From Brachycybe producta (lineage: Eukaryota; Arthropoda; Diplopoda; Playtdesmida; Andrognathidae): a stretch of 64,000 nt of DNA. The stretch's first letter is position 1. Each line of letters opens with the position of its first letter. Below are positions 35,201 to 45,169 of this stretch, in pieces. The position numbers and the translations under genes are program-made. A model generated the notes under the pieces. That model was given only the letters and a program-made list of their open reading frames with translations, did not search any database and was not told the DNA's origin. Location of the stretch: positions 1,825,131 through 1,889,130 of the forward strand of contig JAUPFP010000006.1 of assembly GCA_036925085.1 (NCBI GenBank), read 5' to 3'.

Positions 35201-38200
35201 GACCCGACCCCCCGGGACCCAATTCCCCGGGACCCGACCCCCAAGACCCGACCCGTGACTCGACCCATGACCCGACCCAACACCCGACCCTCCCGGGACC
35301 CAACCCCCTGAACCCAATCCCCCGGGACCCGACCCCCGGGATTTGACCCCCCGGGATTCGACCCCCCGGGACCCGACCTCCCGGGACCCGACCCCCCTGG
35401 ACCCGAACCCCCGGGACCCGACCCCCCCGGGACCCGACCCCCCTGGACCCGACCCCCCAGGACCCGACCCCCCGGGACCCGACCCCCCGGAACCCGACCC
35501 CCCGGGACCCGACCCCCAAGACTCGACCCCCCGGGACCCGATTCCCCGGGACCCGACCCCCCGGGACCCGACCCCCAAGACCCGACCCCCCGGGACCCAA
35601 TTCCCCGGGACCCGACCCCCAAGACCCGACCTGTGACTCGACCCATGACCCGACCCAACACCCGACCCTCCCGGGACCCAACCCCCTGAACCCAATCCCC
35701 CGGAACCCGAACCCCCTGGACCCGACCCCCCGGGACCCGGGACCTGACCCCCGGGACCCGACCCCCCGGGACCCGGGACCCGACCCCCCGGGACCCGACC
35801 CCCCAAGACCCGACCCCCCGGGACCCGACCCCCCGGGACCCAATTCCCCGGAACCCGACCCCCAAGACCCGACCCGTGACTCGACCCATGACCCGACCCA
35901 ACACCCGACCCTCCCGGGACCCAACCCCCCCGGGACCCGACCCCCCGGGACCCGACCCACCCGGGACCCGGGACTTGGGACCCGGGACCCGGGACCCGAC
36001 CCCCCGGGACCCGACCCCCGGGACCCGACCCACTTGGGACCCGGGACCTGACCCCCCGGGACCCGACCCCCCGGTACCCGACCCCCCAAGGACCCGACCC
36101 CCCGGGACCCGGGACCCGACCCCATGGGACCCGACCCCCCGGGACCCGAGACCCGACCCCCCGGTACCCGACTCCCCGGGACCCGACCCCCCGGGACCCG
36201 ACCCCCCTGGACCCAACCCCCCAGGACCCGACCCCCCGGGACCCGACCCCCAAGACCCGACCCCCCGGGACCCAATTCCCCGGGACCCGACCCCCAAGAC
36301 CCGACCCGTGACTCGACCCATGACCCGACCCAACACCCGACCCTCCCGGGACCCAACCCCCTGAACCCAATCCCCCGGGACCCGACCCCCGGGATTTGAC
36401 CCCCCGGGATTCGACCCCCCGGGACCCGACCTCCCGGGACCCGACCCCCCTGGACCCGAACCCCCGGGACCCGACCCCCCCGGGACCCGACCCCCCTGGA
36501 CCCGACCCCCCAGGACCCGACCCCCCCGGGACCCGACCCCCCGGAACCCGACCCCCCGGGACCCGACCCCCAAGACTCGACCCCCCGGGACCCGATTCCC
36601 CGGGACCCGACCCCCCGGGACCCGACCCCCAAGACCCGACCCCCCGGGACCCAATTCCCCGGGACCCGACCCCCAAGACCCGACCTGTGACTCGACCCAT
36701 GACCCGACCCAACACCCGACCCTCCCGGGACCCAACCCCCTGAACCCAATCCCCCGGAACCCGAACCCCCTGGACCCGACCCCCCGGGACCCGGGACCTG
36801 ACCCCCGGGACCCGACCCCCCGGGACCCGACCCCCCAAGACCCGACCCCCCGGGACCCGACCCCCCGGGACCCAATTCCCCGGAACCCGACCCCCAAGAC
36901 CCGACCCGTGACTCGACCCATGACCCGACCCAACACCCGACCCTCCCGGGACCCAACCCCCCCGGGACCCGACCCCCCGGGACCCGACCCACCCGGGACC
37001 CGGGACTTGGGACCCGGGACCCGGGACCCGACCCCCCGGGACCCGACCCACTTGGGACCCGGGACCTGACCCCCCGGGACCCGACCCCCCGGTACCCGAC
37101 CCCCCAAGGACCCGACCCCCCGGGACCCGGGACCCGACCCCATGGGACCCGACCCCCCGGGACCCGAGACCCGACCCCCCGGTACCCGACTCCCCGGGAC
37201 CCGACCCCCCGGGACCCGACCCCCCTGGACCCAACCCCCCAGGACCCGACCCCCCGGGACCCGGGACCCGACCCCCCAGTACCCGACCCCCGGGACCCGA
37301 CCCTCCGAGACCCGACCCCCCGGGATTCGACCCCCCGGGATTCGACCCCCCGGGACCCGACCCCCCGGGACCCGACCCCCCGGGATCCGACCCCCCGGGA
37401 TTCGACCCCCCGGGACCCGACCCCCCGGGATCCGACCCCCCGGGTCCCGACCCACTTGGGACCCGGGACCCGACCCCCCAAGACCCGGGACCCGACCCCC
37501 CTGGACCCGACCCCCCAGGACCCGACCCCCCGGAACCCGACCCTCCGGGACCCGACCCCCGGGATTCGACCCCCCGGGATTCGACCCCCCGGGACCCGAC
37601 CCCCCTGGACCCGACCCCCCGGGACCCGACCCCCCGGGACCCGGGACCCGACCCCCCGGGACCCGACCCCCAGGGACCCGACCCCCCGGGACCCGACCCA
37701 CCCGGGACCCGACCCACTTGGGACCCGGGACCCGACCCCCCAAGACCCGGGACCCGACCCCCCTTTACCCGACCCCCCAGGACCCGACCCCCCGGGACCC
37801 GACCCTCCGGGACCTGACCCCCGGGATTCGACCCCCCGGGATTCGACCCCCCGGGACCCGACCCTCCCGGGACCCAACCCCCCCGGGACCCGACCCACCC
37901 GGGACCCAACCCCCCGGGATTCGACGCCCCGGGACCCGACCCCTACGGGACCCGACCCCCCAGGATTTGACCCCCCGGGACCCGAACCCCCGGGACCCGA
38001 CCCCCCCTGGACCCGACCCCCCGGGACCCGACCCCCCGGGACCCGGGACCCGACCCCCGGGACCCGACCCTCCGGGACCCGACCCTCCGGGACCCGACCC
38101 CCCGGGACCCGACCCCCCGGGACCCGGGACCCGACCCCCGGGACCCGACCCTCCGGGACCCGACCCTCCGGGACCCGACCCTCCGGGACCCGACCCCCCG

Positions 38201-38645
38201 GGACCCGACCCACCCGGGACCCAACCCCCCGGGATTCGACGCCCCGGGACCCGACCCCTACGGGACCCGACCCCCCCAGGATTTGACCCCCCGGAACCCG
38301 AACCCCCGGGACCCGACCCCCCTGGACCCGACCCCCCGGGACCCGGGACCCCGGGACCCGACCCCCGGGACCCGACCCTCCGGGACCCGACCCCCCGGGA
38401 CCCGACCTACCCGGGATCCGGGACCCGACCCCCCGGGACCCGACCCACTTGGGACCCGGGACCTGACCCCCCGGGACCCGACCCCCCGGTACCCGACCCC
38501 CCAGGACCCGACCCCCCGGGACCCGGGACCCGACCCCATGGGACCCGACCCCCCGGGACCCGAGACCCGACCCCCGGTACCCGACTCCCCGGGACCCGAC
38601 CCCCCGGGACCCGACCCCCCGGGACCCGACCCCCCTGGACCCGAC
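29212..38645. repeat. 9.4-kb C-rich/G-rich 15-bp minisatellite
   Basis: Roughly 600 units of a 15-bp repeat, consensus GGGACCCGACCCCCC on the + strand. Variants are GGGATTCGACCCCCC, AGGACTCGACCCCCC, TGGACCCGACCCCCC and GGGACCCAACTTCCC, with 7-bp GGGACCC insertions. Variants recur in fixed order, showing higher-order repeats. Strand bias is extreme: C on + and G on - throughout. The period is a multiple of three and nearly free of stop triplets, so very long open frames run on both strands (Pro/Arg/Asp-rich on +, Gly/Ser/Arg/Val-rich on -). There are no introns, no start context and no non-repeat domain, so I treat it as non-coding. Confidence 0.95.
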
Positions 38646-38735
38646 ATGGCGACTGGCAACTTTTAATTGGTTAGTTATGTAATCTGACGTCACAAGGGCG
38701 GAGCCAACTTTTGTTTTTCCCTATATATTAGTAGT
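38646..38735. mobile_element. internal fragment of a CRE-carrying MITE at the minisatellite border
   Basis: Begins ATGGCGACTGGCAACTTTTA, which is an interior position of the left arm of the CAGGCAATTAG family, directly after the last minisatellite unit. It continues with AATCTGACGTCACAAGGGCG and part of the right arm. The outer half of the left arm is missing, as if replaced by the array. Confidence 0.7.
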
Positions 38736-38738
38736 GGT

Positions 38739-38753
38739 GGCGCCATCTATTGG
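38739..38753 (+). promoter_or_regulatory. GGCGCCATCTATTGG motif (CTCF-like)
   Basis: Differs at one position from the reverse complement of the animal CTCF core. Similar words occur at 10921-10935, 56574-56586, 58008-58020 (inverse) and 21232-21242 (inverse, partial). Binding is not shown by sequence alone. Confidence 0.3.
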
Positions 38754-39260
38754 CTAACAGTTTTGTTCCGAAATGCTCAATACTATCCCTACCGACCCCA
38801 CGAGCACTTTTCATATAAATTGCCATAGAGAACAATGGGACCGTAATATTGGAGCAAAGAATAAAGAGGTTTTTACTATCGATGGTCTTAATAAAACGAC
38901 GTATGTATTTTTCTTATTCTGTGATTACAGGTTGATTGACCGCCGTGTCGTGGTTCCGTCTTAGGTACGAACGTCGTGTTTTTCCCAACCAAAACGCACG
39001 TGCGTTTGTAATTTCCTTCTGCTGCTGTCATTTTTATTATCGTTAAGTAAACATTGTTAATAACCATAACCAAGGCGACATATCACGTTGTGTGTGTGTG
39101 TTTGACCTATGTTTAATCGTGTGAAATGTGATCTAATCGACACAACGATTTCGAGCCTCCTTCCTCTTCCACCCCACTCCTGCTTCTTCTCATTTAACGT
39201 TTTCAGCTCTCTCTTTAGAATTTCTAGACGTTTGACGAACTCGTTGAGCTCAAATAAAGG

Positions 39261-41089
39261 ATGTTTTCGACACTAAGGAACCCGAAGATAACGAATTTAG
39301 CAATTAATTGTCTGAGAAATGGCGATAAAGTAATTTCTGCACAACCACTCATTCGTCTTCGCCCCGTTTTTTCCTTTCCGTCATTCAGAACGACCTCGGG
39401 TAACTTCTTCAGCGATAACTTAACTCTCTCGCTCGCGCGTGTTTTTTCTTTTGTGTTAAGTCATTTGACGTTTCGTTGTGTTTTCAAGAAATGGGCGGCG
39501 TCGATAAGAAGCTCTTCACACCAGGTCCATTGGGTTGTAGTTCAACTGTGAAACAGGCGATGCTCAGAGATTTGGGATCGAGAGACACGGAATTCATCGA
39601 AACGGTCAAAACGATAAGACAGAAACTGCTCGACATTGCCGGAGTTTCCTCGGAGAAGTACACAACGGTACCTCTTCAGGGAAGTGGAACTTATTCTATA
39701 GAGGCCGTTCTACAGACGACTACGCCACGAAATGGAGGAAAGGTTACCTAACCTAACCGCAGTTTTAGAATATTGTTTCTTGTATTCATTCGTCTAAAGT
39801 TTCATTCATAGGTCCTCATATTGGCGAACGGAGCGTACGGACAAAGGATGAAGAGGATCTGCGACGTTGTCGACATCGAATACGATCTCCTGTTTTTTAA
39901 CGAGACAGACGTCGTCGACGTAAGGCATGTGGAAGAACACCTTAAGTCGTCGACCGGATATACGACGGTTGCCATCGTTCACAGCGAGACGAGTTCGGGA
40001 ATCGTAAATCCCGTGGAACACGTCGGCCGCGTCGTCGAGAAACACGCTCCTAGTAAGTTGACGGAGATAGTTCGGAGGACGTCTGAGAGTTTGTAGTGAT
40101 TGCAATTGTATTAGTCTGTTGATTTTTCCAGCTGCTTCGTATTTTGTGGATGCGATGAGTAGTTTCGGAGCCATTCCTCTGGACGTAGAATCGTCCAAAG
40201 TAGATTTTGTCGTCAGTTCGGCCAACAAGTGCCTCGAAGGTGTGCCAGGTTTTTCGTACGTCATCGCTAACAAGCAGAAACTTAGATCCTGCAAAGGTAT
40301 TTATTATGTTGTACAAGATGACATTCTTGCCTACCTTTGTTCTTTTAACAACTGCGGGGAACTCATTGGCAAAACAGCAAAAAGTGACACTTAAGACTGT
40401 TACGCGTACATGGAACAATTGTTTCTAAAGTAAACAAGATATTATGCTTTAAGAACAATAATTCGTTCGTTAGGAAACTGTCGAAGTCTGAGCCTCGATC
40501 TGGTCGATCAGTTGGAGGGTTTCGAATCCGGAGGACAGTTCCGATTCACTCCGCCGACCCACTCGATGTTAGCCTTCAAGCAGGCTCTGATCGAATACGA
40601 AAAGGAAGGTGGAATCGATGGCAGGTCTGCCAGGTTAGAAACCGCTAGAACGTATCTTCGATCCTTCGGTCGAACTTCCACTAAAGGAAATCCGTTTCTT
40701 TAGATACAAGATGAATAGGTCCATTTTACGATCCGGAATGCAGAATTTGGGATTTAGAGAATTGTTGGACGAGAACCACCAGGGATACATTATCACTTCT
40801 TATCATTATCCCACCGATCCCAAGTTCGATTTCAACGAGTTTTATGGCAGGCTCAACGATCTCGGTTCGAACGGACCAGGTTTCGATTTGTTTACGATAA
40901 CGTTGTTCACGATAACGTTGTTCTCTTTTAACGCGCTTAGGACAAGTGATTTATCCTGGAAAAGTGACAAAGACGGACTGTTTTCGTATCGGAACTATCG
41001 GTCAGTTGTTTCCGACCGATTTGAAACATCTGGTCTTTTGCATCGAACGCGTCTGTAACGAGATGGGAATCGAAGTTCCAATCAAGTGA
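39261..41089 (+). CDS. phnW: 2-aminoethylphosphonate--pyruvate transaminase, mitochondrial
   Basis: Seven exons: 39261-39399, 39489-39742, 39812-40052, 40132-40296, 40474-40633, 40704-40864 and 40941-41089, giving an in-frame protein of about 422 aa. PhnW enzymes are about 365-370 aa; the extra N-terminal ~46 residues are rich in Arg, Lys, Ser and hydrophobic residues and lack acids at the start, as in a mitochondrial transit peptide. Seen: LFTPGPL at the start of the fold, [38 protein letters not shown] (Asp218, PLP ring nitrogen), [13 protein letters not shown] with Schiff-base Lys244, IYPGKV and CFRIGTIG. Family knowledge: fold-type I PLP enzyme moving the amino group of 2-aminoethylphosphonate (ciliatine) to pyruvate, giving phosphonoacetaldehyde and alanine. 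The exon 6 donor could lie 15 nt later, also in frame. Alternative: another class V aminotransferase, less likely given the length and motifs. Confidence 0.88.
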
Positions 41090-41094
41090 ATAAA
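41089..41094 (+). promoter_or_regulatory. polyadenylation signal overlapping the phnW stop codon
   Basis: AATAAA begins on the last base of the TGA stop codon, implying a 3' UTR of only a few tens of bases. No other AATAAA is close by. Confidence 0.5.
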
Positions 41095-41099
41095 TACGA

Positions 41100-42110
41100 A
41101 AACATCGACCTTTCGGTAATTTATATATTTTTTATTTTCAAATCTACAATTGTAAGTATGAGAACAAAAAACAAACGGTGATTATCTTGTTATACATTAA
41201 TTTATTGCAAATTTGTAATTTCTGACATTCTTTGCTAATTTTTATATATAATTAATTATATTAATCAGTTTCAACATAATAATAAATTAGAAGCATAATT
41301 ACGTATACGAACTAAGTGGTGGGAATTTATTATCGTTTGCCAAGTGTAACAGGAACGGATGTATCGATATTTTTTCGATATATACAGAGATGAAGATAAT
41401 CAATTTCCAATGTATTTTTTTATTGGTTCAATTGTTAATTACAAGTTTTTAGAATTTAAGACCGCAGAGAAAGATTTCACACAAAACATACAAACGAATA
41501 TTTTTTTAATTATATGAAAGAAATAGATTTTATTTTAAAAAAAAAATAGTTATATTGATATGTGCTCGATATCTTGAACTATCGATATAAAAAAAGTTTC
41601 GATATCGCCCATTAGGACATAGCTTGATAGCATTACATCATAGACAGATCCTAGCAATCTACGAGTCTACGAATGAATCGTTAAAAAGTTGAATTTACAC
41701 TCGCTACCAGAGGGAGTTCTTAGCTGTAAATGAGATTTAATAAGAAAGGTGGCATTCCATCCAACCAACATGACGTCAGAACTCCAATTTCAATTGAGTT
41801 TTCAAAATTCCTTTTTATGTAGTTTTTGGGGATAAAAGGGTGTACTAACATGGCGTTTTCTGTGTTGAGAATTACGGCGCTAGTTAAGGCTTTTTTTTTT
41901 TTTTTTTTGCTTCAAAACCCGACTATGGGACGTTCAGATGGTGTCTTCCAATCGTATCGTTTATGATATTATTATTGTTGGTTAGTTGCTATTGTCAACC
42001 ATTTCCGACTTGCTCGTTGTTTGATTTTCCTGGAATTTTGTTCGCGGTTTTTCTTTTGACGGTTTGTCACTTTTCCTATTGTTTTAAATTTATAATTTAA
42101 GGCCGGCGTA
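41100..42110. other. intergenic region between phnW and TMEM17
   Basis: AT-rich with no coding evidence. The last 100 bp before the TMEM17 start are less AT-biased and presumably hold its promoter. No TATA box is obvious. Confidence 0.4.
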
Positions 42111-42114
42111 AAAT

Positions 42115-43737
42115 ATGCAGCGTTCGGTAAATTCCTTGACGGAGAGTATATTTCCCGGCGTGCACTTATTCAATACGGAAGAACAAAGACGACGAGGAGG
42201 CGGAGGAAGGAGAGAAACGACTTTTAAAGTGACCTCTGACCTTCGTTTGCAAATGGCCCTCTATTTCAACGTGTTTTTCTTTCCCTTTTGGTTGGTCGTC
42301 AGCGTTCTCATGCTACACATCAAGGTAAATATAAATGTATTATATGATGAGAGCACGGCCCAACCTCTCCTCCTTGTGTGCCCCCCTTTCGTGGGCCCCC
42401 CAAGGTAAGGGGCCCGCGCTCCTCCTCCTCAGACCGCGTTTTAAATTATTTAATGGGATGATGATGATAGGCGATCATCACGTCCTTTTCTCGTATGATC
42501 GGAATTTAATTTAGTGGAAGAGGATTCGATGAAACAAAACACGTTCTTTTTTCTCATTTTCTACAGTTCGACCAACTTCATCCACTTTATCGCATAATTC
42601 TCGTTGCCGTTTTGGTTGTTATCTCCGTTGTCGAAGTTGTCCGCTTGTACCTCGGATATTTGGGAAATCTCTCAGAAATGGTGCATTTTTTAATCATTAA
42701 TCTGTTTTTAATGTGTAAACGGGGGGGGGCTTCTTGGACCCTTGATTATTATTCTGCCTTTCAGGAATTACAACGAAGAGAAACTAGAAGGGTTTTATTA
42801 TATGTTCTAAATTAAATAAGGTTTTTTTTTATAACTGTTGGTTTGAAAATGACCTGACCAACTTAAAACAAACGATATTTAAATTTTTTGTTCTATAAAA
42901 TGTTTGTTTTGAAGGATGTCATCAACATGAAATGGGGGTCGGAACAACAATAGGAACATTCGGAAGTTCAGGTTTAGTTAAATTAAACTCGTTGCAGGGG
43001 GAACAGTCGAAAAAATGGACTGATTTGATGAAATAACCTTTAAAACTGGGGGTTTGAGGCTTCGCCCTCCCTCCCTCCAGACCCACTGCAAAAGCTAAAT
43101 TTATCTAAACCTAACCGTCTGACTGTTTCTATTATTTTTCCGACTTTTTATACCGTTGTTCCGACGACCGTTCTGCGGTTCATCAAAATAGCACCCACCG
43201 CATGGAAGTACTGTCTGTTAAGTGATTGAGCTGCTATTCTAGTTGCTAAAGCACTTTATAAGTTCCTCCTAAATTTGTCCTTATGAAAAATTCTGTTAAA
43301 ATTCCGACCGATCTCACAGTTATATTGCAAAGAAGAAGATGAAGAATAGCCCTCGTTTTGGACTCGTGACGTGGGTTTCGAGAGTTAGATCGAAGTTGCC
43401 TCGACCTGATCGGTGCTGCAATCTGTTGAGATTTTTCCCGATCTTGTTTCAGATTCCCGAATTGGCCGGATTCTGGCTTTTGACTCTCCTCTTGCAGTTT
43501 CCTTTGCAACTGTTTCTTCTTGCGAATCGAGGGACCGTGATTCTTCCTCTCGAGAGAGCGATGAACATCGTCATGACTCTTTTCATCGTGTTTGAGCTCG
43601 TGGTCGGTTACGGAGCCATAAAACAGGTTTCGGCCCAGTTGGCGCACAAATTTCAAATGGAAGCTTTCGATCTAACGGAATCTTTGCCTCTGACTTCTAC
43701 AACAACAACAACAACAACCGAAAATTGTCGCGATTGA
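42115..43737 (+). CDS. TMEM17: transmembrane protein 17 (ciliary transition zone)
   Basis: Three exons, 42115-42324, 42567-42680 and 43453-43737, give 202 aa (human 198). Recognised from the order LQMALYFNVFFFPFW, VVRLYLGYLGNLSEM, IPELAGFWLLTLLLQFP and LPLERAMNIV, which closely parallels vertebrate TMEM17. Four hydrophobic helices are seen, with a polar N-terminus holding RRRGGGGRR. Family knowledge: TMEM17 works with the MKS/B9 complex (TMEM231, B9D1, TMEM216) in the transition-zone diffusion barrier of cilia and so influences ciliary membrane composition. The C-terminus has a threonine run (ACAACA microsatellite) of no known role. Intron 2 (42681-43452) contains a TTAGAAACTAGAAG relic near 42780 and an inverted G/C-rich piece near 43000-43090. 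Confidence 0.93.
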
Positions 43738-43878
43738 TTTGTTTGAAAACGCCTTTTAACATACGGTCGGTTTTAATGCGAACAATCACAAAACGGAAAA
43801 ACTTTTTTAACCCGTCCCCCACCCCCAAACACCAAGCAATTATTCTCCCCTTTTATATTGCCTCCTTGAAACATGTCT

Positions 43879-45158
43879 CTAGATGACGTTTGTATAATGC
43901 AACGAGATGTAAACCACGAGCCAGACACACGTGAGGGCCACTGTTAGTGAAAGGGCCACACACTTCCAACGGCCCCACACTTCGAATCGGACGTTTGGCG
44001 GCGTCGAAGACACGGAAACTGTTGCCGTGATGGTCCTACAGGCGCACTGTCGTCCGGGAACTTCCTCGCAGTGACACAGGGGTTTGTATTGGAGGCCTTT
44101 CAGTCCGATCTCTTCTTCTATTTCTTGGTGATGTTTCTTTCGGTATTTCTTGATATGAAGAGGAGGAGGATAACGAGTAACTCGGACCTCCTCTTCGTCC
44201 ACTTTGACGTTTTCTACGTCAACTTCGACGTATCCACTGTTGACGACCTTAGAAAAGAAACAGGAAATGACATTATGGCGTATGTAACTTCTGTTTGTTT
44301 GTTCGATCTCTTGTTTTTGTGGTCAATTTTCAACGTTATCTTTGAATCTTACCTTTGGTTTCATCTCGTTTTTTTTTTTTTCTCTCTGAAATCTGAACTC
44401 TCAAATTGACCAAATAAAATGTTGACCAATGTCCAAGTTGGTCTCGTAAGGGGGGGGAGGAGACACGCAGAGGTTAACTCGATCGTATTGTAAAGGAGAG
44501 AGACTGACCTCGAGTGTCTTTTCGTATGTTCTCTCTCTCTCTCTCTTTCGTTTTTTAAAAATTAAAAGCCTTCATTGCGACATCCTTTTTAAAGTTTGGA
44601 AACAATTTCCAACTCGCGATGGATAGGAATTAAGGGGGGGGCCCGTTTTATTTCACAATCTGAACTAAAAAAGTGTGGAATGTTTGGAGTTTATATATGT
44701 TGATGAAATTCTTTGAGAAACGGCTTAGCTTTATTGTGTTTCTTTGGGATGGAGCTTAGTGTCTCTGAACAGTATATCATCTGGAATGGTTGCGTTTGCG
44801 TTGCGGATGCAAACAATGTTTTGTGTGTCCAAATGAAACAATAACAATTATGCTGGTTAATAATATTTCGTCAAAAGAGAAAGACGGAACACTTTTGAGT
44901 TAGATTTACGTCAGAATTAGAGACTGGAAAATGAGTGATGCGTCATTTGATTCTTTTATTATGAAATAATATTCCAAATGAATGCAGTTTTAATTAAAAA
45001 TCTAATGTGATTTTGTTTAATTAATTATTGTTTTAATAATTGAGAATTATTATACTGACCCCTTTAGGTTTGGATTGACAGCAGCTGCTGTGGATTTGTT
45101 CCCGTTGACGATCTTCGCTTTCATTGCTCGACATTTTCTCTACTTTCTGAGGTTCCAT
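43879..45158 (-). CDS. predicted small tail-anchored membrane protein
   Basis: The second exon, 44247-43879, is well supported: a TTTTCTAAG acceptor leads into about 122 open codons with acidic and basic segments (VDVENVKVDEEEV, IKKYRKKHHQEIEEEI), a cysteine cluster (CHCEE..CAC) and a final hydrophobic helix (VALSLTVALTCVWLVVYISL) just before the stop. This is the layout of a tail-anchored protein. The proposed first exon, 45158-45060, begins with a Met and joins in phase through a GTCAGT donor, giving 155 aa, but it is less certain. I do not recognise the family. It is convergent with TMEM17, with about 140 bp between stop codons. An alternative is that only the last exon of a longer gene is seen. 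Confidence 0.45.
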
Positions 45159-45169
45159 TTTGACACGTT

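Noticed and set aside
29212-38645. Very long open frames (up to thousands of codons) across the minisatellite on both strands, resembling Gly- or Pro-rich structural proteins
   Set aside because: The 15-bp period is a multiple of three and lacks stop triplets, so many frames are open at once. There is no non-repeat domain, signal peptide, intron or start context, and one frame simply runs through the N gap.
39261-41089. Bacterial contamination or very recent bacterial transfer of phnW
   Set aside because: Six phase-consistent introns, a targeting extension and surrounding animal genes on the same contig argue for a resident animal gene. An ancient transfer cannot be excluded.
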